Origin: CAYVVD01 sp964454975
GTDB lineage: Bacteria > Bacteroidota > Ignavibacteria > Kapaibacteriales > UBA2268
NCBI GenBank assembly: GCA_964454975.1
Contig: CAYVVD010000012.1
Span: 34,021 to 98,020 of the forward strand
DNA length: 64,000 nt
Direction: 5' to 3'
Every line of letters starts with the position of its first letter. The first letter of the stretch is position 1. Below the pieces are notes generated by a model. The model ran no database searches. It was not told the origin of the DNA and saw nothing but the letters and a program-made list of their open reading frames with translations. The translations under genes were made by a program, and so were the position numbers. This document shows, piece by piece, positions 36,364 to 45,298 of this stretch.

Positions 36364-36436
36364 AGCCACCAGACGGACTTGAACCGCCGACCGGCTGATT
36401 ACAAATCAGCTGCTCTACCAACTGAGCTATGGTGGC
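36364..36436 (-). tRNA. tRNA-Thr (anticodon TGT)
   Basis: 73 bases fold as a full cloverleaf: acceptor GCCACCA with TGGTGGC, D-stem GCTC/GAGC, anticodon stem GCTGA/TCAGC with loop TTTGTAA, and T-arm GGCGG-TTCAAGT-CCGTC. The discriminator base is T and CCA is not encoded. It decodes ACA. It follows gmhA by about 56 bases on the same strand, so it could be processed from that transcript. Confidence 0.96.
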
Positions 36437-36492
36437 CTATGGAGACTGCAAATATAAAATGTTTTCGCAAATCCCCAAAATGAAATTTTCGA

Positions 36493-37086
36493 TCATTCAA
36501 ATAACTCCGGGAAGCATACCTCTTCTATCATTTCGCACCAGATGTGCCCTACGAGTATGTGCGACTCCTGTATGCGAGCCGTTACATCTGACGGTACTAC
36601 AACTCCGGCATCGCACTTTGGCAGTATCTTGCCGCCATTGCAGCCGAGCAGCCCAACCGTAAACAAACCACGCTCTTTAGCTGTTTTCATAGCACGGAGT
36701 ACATTCTCCGAGTTACCGGATGTGGAAATGCCTATAAGTGCATCCCCTTTCCTGCTATATGCTTCCACACCGCGCGCGAATATATTCTCGAAGCCGATGT
36801 CATTTCCTCCGGCTGTTAATATTGACGAGTCCACAGTGAGGGCTATTGCAGGCAAAGCGGCACGTTTGATATGCCCGCGCAGGCGGACAACAAGCTCTGC
36901 TGCAAGATGTTGGCTGTCTGCAGCGCTGCCGCCGTTACCACAGAAAAGCAATTTGCCACCGCTTTTGAATATGTCCGCGAGCTTCAGCCCAATGCTCATA
37001 ATCTCGACAGAGCATTGTGACAGAAGCCGCTGCTTTGTGCTGATGCTATCGTTAATAGCATCCGATATTTTAGCATGGAAATCCAT
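36493..37086 (-). CDS. gmhA: Phosphoheptose isomerase
   Basis: 197 residues, the family length. The SIS domain has LLFCGNGGSAADSQHLAAELV, GISTSGNSENV and the C-terminal HILVGHIWCEMIEE with active-site His residues. It converts sedoheptulose-7-P to D-glycero-heptose-7-P for lipopolysaccharide core or S-layer glycan synthesis. The start codon directly abuts the stop of the flippase-like gene. Confidence 0.9.
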   Translation of the reverse strand: MDFHAKISDAINDSISTKQRLLSQCSVEIMSIGLKLADIFKSGGKLLFCGNGGSAADSQHLAAELVVRLRGHIKRAALPAIALTVDSSILTAGGNDIGFENIFARGVEAYSRKGDALIGISTSGNSENVLRAMKTAKERGLFTVGLLGCNGGKILPKCDAGVVVPSDVTARIQESHILVGHIWCEMIEEVCFPELFE

Positions 37087-38133
37087 TTAAGCTTCTTCCG
37101 GTATTTCATCATCCTCTTTGCGAAGCATTTTCTCGCTGAAGGGTATTTTCTTAATATTTTCACGTAGTAAGAACAAGGCTCCGAATCCAACCTGCACGAG
37201 GTAGTTCGAGGCATGAGTTATTGTCGCGTAAGCAAGCGCTTGTTCGGGTGAAATCCCATAGAGCTTCATCATTGAGTTCTGAATCATCACGTGGTATATG
37301 CCTATAGCACCAGGAGCCGGAGCTATTGTTACTGCCACACCTGCTACGATGATTAAAAGCAGTCCGTCCATAAAGCCAAGGTTAAGCTCTGCCTGGAATC
37401 CAAGCGAATGGAACATCAGAAACATCGGCGTGGCATAAAGAAACCAGATCAGCATTGATTCAAGGAACAAACGCAGGTACTGAGAAGGGTTTTTAATTAT
37501 ATCGAAACCCCGCTTAAACTTTTGGAACAGCTCGTTAATCTTGTCATACAACTTTGCTGAAAAGGGCTTTATAACAGTCCGTAGAATAAACTCAATGAAC
37601 GGCGGGTAAAAGCTGATGATAATAACAAGGAATAGCATTCCCCCTATTATCAGCACTTTGTTCATGTCAATTTCCGCTGTGATCGCACGGGCTATCTTTT
37701 CTTTGAGAAGGATAAAAGCAAAGCCGAGAATCAGCATCAGCGATAACACATCAAGCACACGTTCAAGGATAATAGTAGCGAATGTACTTGAGTAAGATAT
37801 TTTCTCCCTCCTGCTGAAGACAAACGGGCGGACAAACTCACCACCCCGCGGGAACACGTTGTTGAAGAGATAACCAACCATCACAGCCGAGAAGAGATTC
37901 TTTATCGAAGTGTCTTTTTTTATTGGGTTGAGCATTGTTTTCCAACGCACTGCCCGCACCCAGTGAGAAACAAGCATCACAGGTACACTAAGCAGCACCC
38001 ACCAGTAGTTGGCGTGTGCCAGGTCTTGCCACAACTTGCTAAGGTCAACATCCTTTATGGCAAAGTAAATACAGACTACAACAATTAAGAGCGATAACCC
38101 GTATTTAAGGATTCTCTTGTAGGTTTCGTTCAT
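37087..38133 (-). CDS. Flippase-like integral membrane protein (UPF0104)
   Basis: 348 residues with about eight membrane helices. It matches the lysylphosphatidylglycerol-synthase transmembrane/UPF0104 group: HWVRAVRWKTMLNP, NLFSAVMVGYLFNNVFPRGGEFVRP and TIAPAPGAIGIYH near the end. Members are thought to move lipids or lipid-linked sugars. The neighbouring gmhA suggests an envelope glycan context, though no substrate can be assigned. It is 30 bases downstream of the OPT gene on the same strand. Confidence 0.85.
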   Translation of the reverse strand: MNETYKRILKYGLSLLIVVVCIYFAIKDVDLSKLWQDLAHANYWWVLLSVPVMLVSHWVRAVRWKTMLNPIKKDTSIKNLFSAVMVGYLFNNVFPRGGEFVRPFVFSRREKISYSSTFATIILERVLDVLSLMLILGFAFILLKEKIARAITAEIDMNKVLIIGGMLFLVIIISFYPPFIEFILRTVIKPFSAKLYDKINELFQKFKRGFDIIKNPSQYLRLFLESMLIWFLYATPMFLMFHSLGFQAELNLGFMDGLLLIIVAGVAVTIAPAPGAIGIYHVMIQNSMMKLYGISPEQALAYATITHASNYLVQVGFGALFLLRENIKKIPFSEKMLRKEDDEIPEEA

Positions 38134-38163
38134 ACTCAGATATTGAGCCCGGTACGCCCGGCT

Positions 38164-40158
38164 TTAGTGTCTCTCCTCCTTAGCGTTGTAAATATCCCAT
38201 ATTGTGTATCCTGCAAGTAAAAGGAACATAACAATGGCAATCCATTCAGGGCCGTGTCCGGCATTGGCTCCCCATACCTGCATATCGGGATCCATGTTAA
38301 AGAACTTCAGCAGGGCGCCAATGATACCGAAAATAGCTGCTCCGGCAATCAGTCCGGAAGCTATAAGAGTTCCGCGGTGATGCCTTGCTTTGGTTAATGC
38401 TTCATTCTCTTTGTTGTTTTTATTCACAAAATGATTAATCAAACCGCCTACAATCAAAGGCAGATTAAGTTCAATAGGCAAATACATTCCAAGTGCAAAT
38501 GCAAGTGGCGAAATACCAAGCCAGTTTACAAGGATTGCAAGCACCCCGCCAACAACGTAGAGCATCCAGTTGAATTGTGCATCTGCATCCATCAGGGGTT
38601 GAATCACGCCTGCCATTGCATTTGCCTGTGGCGCCAGCATCGGATCCGGTGTTTCCGGTGTTTTCACAAAACCATACACATCGTTCAGAATGTAAATAAC
38701 AACTCCAACTGTGGCTGCCGAAACAATTGTTCCAAGGAATTTCCAGCTTTGCTGCTTGATTGGTGATGAACCCAGCCAGTAACCAATCTTTAAGTCAGTA
38801 ATAAAACCACCGGCCATTGAGAGCGCCGTACATACAATACCGCCGATTATCAATGCGCTTGTCATGCCTTTGTCGCCTGTAAGCCCTACTTGTGTAAGTA
38901 CAAACGATGAGAGGATAAGCGTCATTAGTGTCATTCCTGAAACTGGATTTGTACCCACGATAGCAATGGCATTTGCGGCAACAGTCGTAAACAGAAAGGC
39001 AATTATAACGACTGTGAGCAAGGCTGAAATAGTCTGTCCGAATGTAAGATCAAAACCTGTAATCATAAAGATGAAGATTGCAATCACAGAAAAGATCACC
39101 ATGTAAAGCAAAAAGCTCATCTTTATATCCTGGTCAGTACGCAACTGGTCTTCATTTTTACCTGTTTTCCCACCCACTAAACCTGTGAAAGCAAGCTTAA
39201 AAGCTTTGCCAATTACACCTGAGGATTTGAGAATCCCAATTAATCCGGCAACCGCAATAGCGCCGATTCCAATATGCCGCACATATTCGTAAAAAATATC
39301 CTCGGGCGCCATCGTCGCAAGTTTGTTTATTTCTGCGCCTGCGCCAATGTCACCTGCCAGGCTCATTAATGGCACAAATACAAGCCATGCAAGCATAGAA
39401 CCGGAGGCAATTATCAGCGAATATTTAAGGCCGATTAAATAACCGAAGCCAAATATCAATGCTGAGACATTGAACTGAATCTCCATTTTGAGATTATCGG
39501 ACAGTTCTTTTCCCCAGGGGATTATTTTTGATGTAAATTTTTCATGCCAGAGCTTCATAGCCTGGAACAGGAAGTCATAAAGCCCCCCAATCAGTCCACT
39601 CGCGATAAGCACACCGGCGCTTGAGCCGCCCTTTTCGCCTGTGATTAGGATTTCTGTTGTTGCGGTAGCTTCCGGGAAGGGGAATTTACCATGCATATCC
39701 TTTACAAAATATCGCCGGAATGGTATCAGGAACAGGATACCAAGAAAGCCGCCAAAAAGTGAAGCAAAGAATATTTCGATGAATTTTACTTCGAGGTTGA
39801 GAATATACAGAGCTGGTATGGTAAATATTGCGCCAGCTACAATTACACCCGAGCTCGCACCGATGGACTGTATAATAACATTTTGCCCGAGCGCTTTGTT
39901 AACCCTCGCAGCACGGGAAATACCTACTGCGATGATTGAAATTGGAATTGCAGCTTCGAGAACCTGGCCTATTTTTAACCCGGAGTATGCAGATGCGGCA
40001 GAAAAAATCACCGCCATTACAATACCCCAGAAGACTGAGTACTTTGTTACTTCCGGGAATTTATATTCCGGGGACATTACGGGCCTGTAAACTTCGCCCG
40101 GTTTTAATTCGCGATACGCATTATCCGGCAGCCCTGAACTACCTGTTTGTAAATCCAT
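38164..40158 (-). CDS. OPT-family oligopeptide transporter
   Basis: 664 residues with about 14-16 membrane helices. Segments such as YSVFWGIVMAVIFSAASAYSG, GKFPFPEATATTEIL and IVGTNPVSGMTLMTLI are typical of bacterial OPT proteins, which take up peptides with protons. The pepT gene lies 42 bases upstream on the same strand, so uptake and cleavage of small peptides may be coupled. Some OPT members carry metal chelates instead. Confidence 0.9.
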   Translation of the reverse strand: MDLQTGSSGLPDNAYRELKPGEVYRPVMSPEYKFPEVTKYSVFWGIVMAVIFSAASAYSGLKIGQVLEAAIPISIIAVGISRAARVNKALGQNVIIQSIGASSGVIVAGAIFTIPALYILNLEVKFIEIFFASLFGGFLGILFLIPFRRYFVKDMHGKFPFPEATATTEILITGEKGGSSAGVLIASGLIGGLYDFLFQAMKLWHEKFTSKIIPWGKELSDNLKMEIQFNVSALIFGFGYLIGLKYSLIIASGSMLAWLVFVPLMSLAGDIGAGAEINKLATMAPEDIFYEYVRHIGIGAIAVAGLIGILKSSGVIGKAFKLAFTGLVGGKTGKNEDQLRTDQDIKMSFLLYMVIFSVIAIFIFMITGFDLTFGQTISALLTVVIIAFLFTTVAANAIAIVGTNPVSGMTLMTLILSSFVLTQVGLTGDKGMTSALIIGGIVCTALSMAGGFITDLKIGYWLGSSPIKQQSWKFLGTIVSAATVGVVIYILNDVYGFVKTPETPDPMLAPQANAMAGVIQPLMDADAQFNWMLYVVGGVLAILVNWLGISPLAFALGMYLPIELNLPLIVGGLINHFVNKNNKENEALTKARHHRGTLIASGLIAGAAIFGIIGALLKFFNMDPDMQVWGANAGHGPEWIAIVMFLLLAGYTIWDIYNAKEERH

Positions 40159-40200
40159 TTGCCTCTCCCGATAGTTTCAGATTTTTTGGCCAAAGAGGCC

Positions 40201-41439
40201 TTACTTTATGGACTTCTCAGCCCATATTTGGACAAGATTGATAACCGTTTCAACGGTTTTTTCGAGTGCATTTATTGATACCCATTCAGTTCGGCTATGG
40301 AAATTCTGCCCACCAGTGTAGATGTTAGGTGTTGGCAGGCCCATCTCAGTGAGGCGGGAACCGTCTGTACCACCGCGGATTGGATTCCAGTATGGATTGG
40401 TTCCGGCGCGTTCGGCAGCTTCCCACAAATATTTCAGCCCGACCGGGTTTTCTTCGAGCTTATCAAGCATATTCCTGTACATTTCAATTATTTCAAGCTC
40501 TATTTTAGTTTTCGGGTAATGTGGCTGAACATCTTCGATTATCTTTTCAACCATTTTCTTTTGGTCATCAAGACCGGCAGTCCTGAAATCACGGAAAAGA
40601 ATTTTCAACTCAGATTTATAAACTGAGCCCTCGAGGACGTAAGGATGAATGTATGGCTCGTATCCTTCAGTTGTTTCAGGAGCCATATCTTTAGGCAGAC
40701 GTGTTATAATTTCAGCCATGCAACGAATAGAATTGACCATTATATCCTTAGCAGAACCCGGGTGAATATCTCTTCCATAACAACGAATTATGGCAGAATT
40801 AGCGCTGAATGTCTCTTTGTTCAGCTCTCCCGGCATTTCACCGTCAATTGTGTATGCATAAAAAGCGCCGAAACGATCGAGATCGAAGTGGTCTGCGCCT
40901 TTGCCAATTTCTTCATCAGGCGTAAATGCAATTCTAACCGGGCCGTGTTTTATTTCGGGATTCTCCATTAATGTCTCTGTCAGTACCATTATCGCAGAAA
41001 CACCTGATTTGTCGTCAGAACCGAGTAGTGTAGTTCCGTCAGTAGTTACCAAAGTATGCCCAATACAATCATTCAATGGTTTATTCTCGTCAACCCTTAT
41101 TACAACATCATTGTCCGCAGGAAGGACAATATCCCCGCCTCGGTAATTTTCAATTACCTGTGGGTTTACATTTTCGGCAGGCACTTCGGGTGAAGTATCT
41201 ACATGTGCGACAAATCCAACTGCCGGGACTTCAAATTCTACATTTGAAGGAATAGTAGCATAAACATAACATTTATCAGTAATTTCAACATCCTGGACAC
41301 CCATATTCTTTAGCTCTTTAACAAGCAGGTTAGCAAGCTCGAATTGTTTGTCAGTGCTTGGTGTTTTGCCGGTTCCGTCTTCCGACCTGGTGTCAATTTT
41401 TACATATCTGAGTAATCTGTCTAATACTTTTTCTGCCAT
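40201..41439 (-). CDS. pepT: Peptidase T (tripeptide aminopeptidase)
   Basis: 412 residues, the usual length of this M20B zinc aminopeptidase, which removes the N-terminal residue of tripeptides in the cytoplasm. Zinc and catalytic residues are visible in VGFVAHVDTSPE, LLGSDDKSGVSAI, FTPDEEIGKGADHFD and PIRGGTDGSRL, with the late His in GGQNFHSRTEW. It is the first gene of the pepT-OPT-flippase-gmhA series on the minus strand. Confidence 0.94.
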   Translation of the reverse strand: MAEKVLDRLLRYVKIDTRSEDGTGKTPSTDKQFELANLLVKELKNMGVQDVEITDKCYVYATIPSNVEFEVPAVGFVAHVDTSPEVPAENVNPQVIENYRGGDIVLPADNDVVIRVDENKPLNDCIGHTLVTTDGTTLLGSDDKSGVSAIMVLTETLMENPEIKHGPVRIAFTPDEEIGKGADHFDLDRFGAFYAYTIDGEMPGELNKETFSANSAIIRCYGRDIHPGSAKDIMVNSIRCMAEIITRLPKDMAPETTEGYEPYIHPYVLEGSVYKSELKILFRDFRTAGLDDQKKMVEKIIEDVQPHYPKTKIELEIIEMYRNMLDKLEENPVGLKYLWEAAERAGTNPYWNPIRGGTDGSRLTEMGLPTPNIYTGGQNFHSRTEWVSINALEKTVETVINLVQIWAEKSIK

Positions 41440-41604
41440 TAGTTAATTCCGTTATTTACTACAACATTAAACCTGTTTCAAAGAAAAAATTAACTGACAA
41501 TATAGCATAATTAGCCTTTATGGAAAAATTGCAAACGGGTTCATTTTCACTTTTTTTCATCAATGGGAGTCTTTTGGATGTAATTTATTTTAAGGGACTT
41601 AGAG

Positions 41605-42063
41605 ATGAGAATATATACGCTGAAAAAAGAGCAATTTTTGACCATCGGGATTAATGAAGCGTGGGATTTTTTTTCGAACCCCGCAAATCTGCAGAAAATC
41701 ACTCCTCCGGATATGGGATTTAAAATTCTTAGTGAATTACCCGGTAATATCTACCCCGGCTTGATAATCAACTATACTGTTAATGCCTTCTATGGTTTTT
41801 CTGTTAATTGGGTTACCGAAATAACCCAGGCTGTTGAAAAAAGATATTTTATCGATGAGCAACGGTTTGGACCATATAAATTCTGGCACCATCAGCATCA
41901 CTTCAAGGAAGTAAATGGTGGGACAATAACTACTGACATTGTAAACTACGGCTTACCTTTCGGAATAATTGGTAACTTTGCTCATGATTTGATTGTCAAA
42001 GGAAGACTAAAGGAAATATTCGAATACAGGAAACGAGTATTAATTGAACTATTCCCAGCTTAA
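41605..42063 (+). CDS. SRPBCC-family ligand-binding-fold protein
   Basis: 152 residues with the START/polyketide-cyclase-like fold pattern: EAWDFFSNPANLQKITPPDMGF, then RFGPYKFWHHQHHFKEVNGG and VNYGLPFGIIGNFAHDLIVKG. Related proteins are annotated as SRPBCC or cyclase/dehydrase and bind hydrophobic ligands; the role here is unknown. The last 20 bases overlap the WG-repeat gene. Confidence 0.8.
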   Translation: MRIYTLKKEQFLTIGINEAWDFFSNPANLQKITPPDMGFKILSELPGNIYPGLIINYTVNAFYGFSVNWVTEITQAVEKRYFIDEQRFGPYKFWHHQHHFKEVNGGTITTDIVNYGLPFGIIGNFAHDLIVKGRLKEIFEYRKRVLIELFPA

Positions 42064-43168
42064 GCATCTTGCGTTAATCATCACACTCCTATCGCCCCTT
42101 ATTTTAGGTGCTGATGCGAAATTATACCCGGCATTGATTGGCGACAAAACCGGGTATATCAATTTAAAGGGCGAGTGGCACATTGAGCCGGAATTTGATG
42201 TTGAATTCCGTCATATCAGCTATACTCATCGTGGCAGACAGTACCAAACTGTTCAATTCCCGGACTATACCTTTTTTTCTGATGGAATTGCAACAGTAAT
42301 TGAGGATGAAACATTCCTCTTTATTTTCACAATCGGATTTCATTATTCATGCATTAATGAATATGGGGAGATTCTCTTTGAAACAGAAAGGAGCCTGGCC
42401 CGCGGTTATATTAATGGAGTTTCCGTTATTGAGATTCCCTTGCTGATGGGTGGGAGCAAGTTTGGCCAGAAATTTGGATTTATTGACAAAGCCGGCGGTT
42501 TCATTTTTAATTATAAGTTTGACTACGCCGCCGGATTCAGGGAAGGGTTTGCTCTTGTTTTATCAGAAGGATACTTTGGTTTTATTGATGAATCAGGAGA
42601 ATACGTTATCGAACCACAATTCGATGATGCCTTCAGCTTTTCCGATGGCCTTGCCGCAGTCAGAAAAGGGAATTATTTCGGATATATTGATAAAACCGGG
42701 AAATTGGTGATTGATTATAAATATGAGAAAGCTTTTGATTTCGATTCCGGCGCTGCAATGGTGTACGTTGACGGTAAATTCGGATATATAAATAAAAAGG
42801 GTGAATATCTTTTAAAACCGGATTACAGGGAAGCAATGAATTTCAAAGAAGGGCTTGCCACTGTGAAAGTGAATGGGAAATGGGGCTGTATTGATAATCG
42901 CGGCTTTTGGGTAATCGAGCCGAAGTATTCCGCTCCGGTCATTTTTAGCGAAGGTCTGGCAGCAGTAGAAAATCTCGGCATGTGGGGCTTTATTAAAAAG
43001 GATAATAAATTTGTCATTCAGCCAGGATTTGAATTTGCAGTAAACTTTAAATCAGGATTTGCTCAAATATGGGAAGACCGGGTTGTTTATCTCATCAATA
43101 AGAGCGGTGAGAAGATTTTTGAGTATTATAATCCATTGGATTACCCGGGGGAAGTAGAGGTGAGGTAA
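42044..43168 (+). CDS. WG-repeat protein, secreted
   Basis: 374 residues from TTG 42044; no ATG fits. A short signal peptide (LALIITLLSPLILGADA) is followed by about eight WG repeats of the type GxINKxGEYVIEPxFxxAxxFxxGLAxVxxxGKWG, for example YFGFIDESGEYVIEPQFDDA and KWGCIDNRGFWVIEPKYSAP. The fold is probably a beta-propeller-like or solenoid surface protein, function unknown. Overlap with the upstream gene suggests coupling. Confidence 0.85.
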   Translation: MNYSQLKHLALIITLLSPLILGADAKLYPALIGDKTGYINLKGEWHIEPEFDVEFRHISYTHRGRQYQTVQFPDYTFFSDGIATVIEDETFLFIFTIGFHYSCINEYGEILFETERSLARGYINGVSVIEIPLLMGGSKFGQKFGFIDKAGGFIFNYKFDYAAGFREGFALVLSEGYFGFIDESGEYVIEPQFDDAFSFSDGLAAVRKGNYFGYIDKTGKLVIDYKYEKAFDFDSGAAMVYVDGKFGYINKKGEYLLKPDYREAMNFKEGLATVKVNGKWGCIDNRGFWVIEPKYSAPVIFSEGLAAVENLGMWGFIKKDNKFVIQPGFEFAVNFKSGFAQIWEDRVVYLINKSGEKIFEYYNPLDYPGEVEVR

Positions 43169-43174
43169 AAGAAT

Positions 43175-43390
43175 ATGAATAAATTGAGTCCGTTTAATTT
43201 TGTTGCTGCTTTTAAATCCATTACACTAATGAAAATTGATCTATTGAAAAGAACACCAGGCAGAAATTTATGTCAAGCCGGTTTTTATGACCATGTTGTA
43301 TGAAATGAAAATGAGTTGAACTTAAATAAAGAATATATCATTAATAACACAATTAAATGGGAGGGTGATCAATATAATAAAATCAATAAA
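43175..43390 (+). pseudogene. Remnant of REP-associated tyrosine transposase
   Basis: Reading from ATG 43175 gives a 3' fragment of an IS200-like Y1 transposase of the REP-associated type: FVAAFKSITLMKIDLLKRTP, then AGFYDHVV, a TGA stop at 43301, then NENELNLNKEYIINNTIKWE. Intact relatives read roughly RNYYEHIIRNExELxRIREYIINNPxKWE, so the stop replaces the conserved Arg (CGA to TGA). The catalytic N-terminal part is missing. It is a decayed mobile-element or domesticated-transposase fossil, recognised by eye. Confidence 0.75.
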
Positions 43391-43435
43391 GTACTATTTT
43401 ATAAGACTCAGCATTCGAATATGTATTCTTTTATT

Positions 43436-45298
43436 CTAATTGACCGGCACCAAAATCCTGAACAAGTAATCTTTTAATTCTTCGTAACCCTTTAATACGC
43501 CCTTAATATTTGCCTGTACGGGAGAATATTCAATACTGTAATCAGAATTAAGCCTTTCCCCTATTGCTTTGAGCAATTCCATGGAATGTGAGGAATTACC
43601 CTGGTAGTTAATTATTACACTGCCATTGTTGTGAATTTCATCTATTAGCTTAAAATATTCCTCGAAGGACCGTCCGTTATTAAGGTGCTTTTTGTCGAGG
43701 AGCATGAGTGGGAATTCCAGGTAACGCCTCCCGTCAAATTCGATCACTTTACGTTTCCCTGTCTCAGAGTTTTTTATGTAAAGAGTCTGTTCCAGGATTT
43801 TCAGGCTTCCCGACTTGTCCTTTATTTCGAATTCCACTTTTATTGAATCGGAATATTCGATTTCACCTTTGAAAAATGAAAGGTCAATCTCAACAAATTC
43901 AGGAGTTCCGCTTCCTGATGCAACGGGTCTCATCCTTAAGTCACTGCCTATTATCAAAGAGCAATTCCAGTATTCAATGAAATTATCAGGACGAGCTTGT
44001 ATTTCAAATCTAAGTGTTTCAGGTTCAATACTTAATTCACCCTCCTTTGAAGTTATACTTTCAAACACAGCTTCGGAATTTGAATTAAAGAACAGGTATG
44101 AATAATTATCGTTGATTTTGGAAGAATTAATCAGTCCTTTAGCAATACGATCTTCATAGAACATTAAGTCTTTCGTAAAAAATGAGTAAACACCATCAGC
44201 AAACCCAAACGACGAATCCTGCTCAGGAGCGTAAATGATAATCTCAGCAGCTTGATTTTTCCTTAATCTTTCACCAATTACCCGGTAGCTGTTAATTAGG
44301 AGGCTGTCAAAAGTAGATTGACTATTAAATTTCAGGTTGTCACCGGTGCTTTTATCAAATATCATGTAGGGAATCATGGGGAAATAGGAGTAAGAATAAA
44401 CTCCTTTTATGCTAATCCCGAGAGTGGTAAAATCAAGTTCCGCTTCAAATTGCCTGGGAGCAACTATTTCCGTTTTTGCAGTACTTTGCGAATGGTACAG
44501 GTCAAGTTTACCTTTACCACCCGGCCTGTCAGAAGCAAATATTGCATTTCCATTAAATACACAAATGTCAGATTCATTGTATTCAGTATTGAATTCAAAA
44601 ACAGGTATAGGCCTCTGCCATTCTCCATTCTGAAAAGTTGCAACATAAATGTCGTATCCGCCCTGCCCTTTGTGACCGTTCGACGCAAAATATAAGGTAT
44701 CAGGCGCCGAAAGCCAGGGTGTGATTTCATTTCCCGGAGAATTAAGCCTGTCAACCGGAGCTGCATTCCCCCACGAACCGTCTTCATTCCTGATTATTTG
44801 CCATAAATCAGTATCCCCGGAGGGATTCTCCCTTGTGCTCACGAATATCATGCTGAGCCCGTCAGGAGATGCCGCTGCCTGGGCTGTAAAATCTTCTGAT
44901 TCAAGTTCTTCGAATATAAGAGGCGGGTCCCACACATTCCTGCGTTTATTCGTAAGGAAAATATTCGCAACAGGATATCTGCCGCTAACCGTGTAGCTGG
45001 TGATAAACGCTGTTTTTTCATCCTGGAAATTGATGTAAGACTTGTTGAATTTGTAAAAATTAACAGGGTCGCTGATTTTCATTGTGATTAGAGAGTCACG
45101 ATTAATGGAGGATTTGAATAAATACACATCACCGGATTCTGTAGAGTTATAATAAAGCTCTCTTTCAAACCTGTTCCATGATGGCGCAAAATCATCCCCG
45201 GGGCTGTTTATTACAGACATTGGAACAGGTGGAGACCATTCCTGTGCGATTACATTAAAAACTAAGAACTGAATTAATATTAAAATCGCTTTTTTCAT
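43436..45298 (-). CDS. PD40-type beta-propeller secreted protein
   Basis: 620 residues with a signal peptide (residues 1-18). The N-terminal half carries WD40-like PD40 repeats (SPGDDFAPSWNRFERELYYN, SPDGLSMIFVSTRENPSGDTD, DTLYFASNGHKGQGGYDIYV, NAIFASDRPGGKGKLDLYHS). Such proteins usually have a C-terminal OmpA domain; here the C-terminus (SVIINYQGNSSHSMELLKAI) is at best a diverged version. Its start overlaps the stop of the upstream Ig-like lipoprotein gene by four bases, so they are coupled. Envelope function is inferred. Confidence 0.78.
   Translation of the reverse strand: MKKAILILIQFLVFNVIAQEWSPPVPMSVINSPGDDFAPSWNRFERELYYNSTESGDVYLFKSSINRDSLITMKISDPVNFYKFNKSYINFQDEKTAFITSYTVSGRYPVANIFLTNKRRNVWDPPLIFEELESEDFTAQAAASPDGLSMIFVSTRENPSGDTDLWQIIRNEDGSWGNAAPVDRLNSPGNEITPWLSAPDTLYFASNGHKGQGGYDIYVATFQNGEWQRPIPVFEFNTEYNESDICVFNGNAIFASDRPGGKGKLDLYHSQSTAKTEIVAPRQFEAELDFTTLGISIKGVYSYSYFPMIPYMIFDKSTGDNLKFNSQSTFDSLLINSYRVIGERLRKNQAAEIIIYAPEQDSSFGFADGVYSFFTKDLMFYEDRIAKGLINSSKINDNYSYLFFNSNSEAVFESITSKEGELSIEPETLRFEIQARPDNFIEYWNCSLIIGSDLRMRPVASGSGTPEFVEIDLSFFKGEIEYSDSIKVEFEIKDKSGSLKILEQTLYIKNSETGKRKVIEFDGRRYLEFPLMLLDKKHLNNGRSFEEYFKLIDEIHNNGSVIINYQGNSSHSMELLKAIGERLNSDYSIEYSPVQANIKGVLKGYEELKDYLFRILVPVN

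Noticed and set aside
36542..37090. 182-codon plus-strand open frame
   Set aside because: It lies antisense to gmhA, whose motifs and length are clear.
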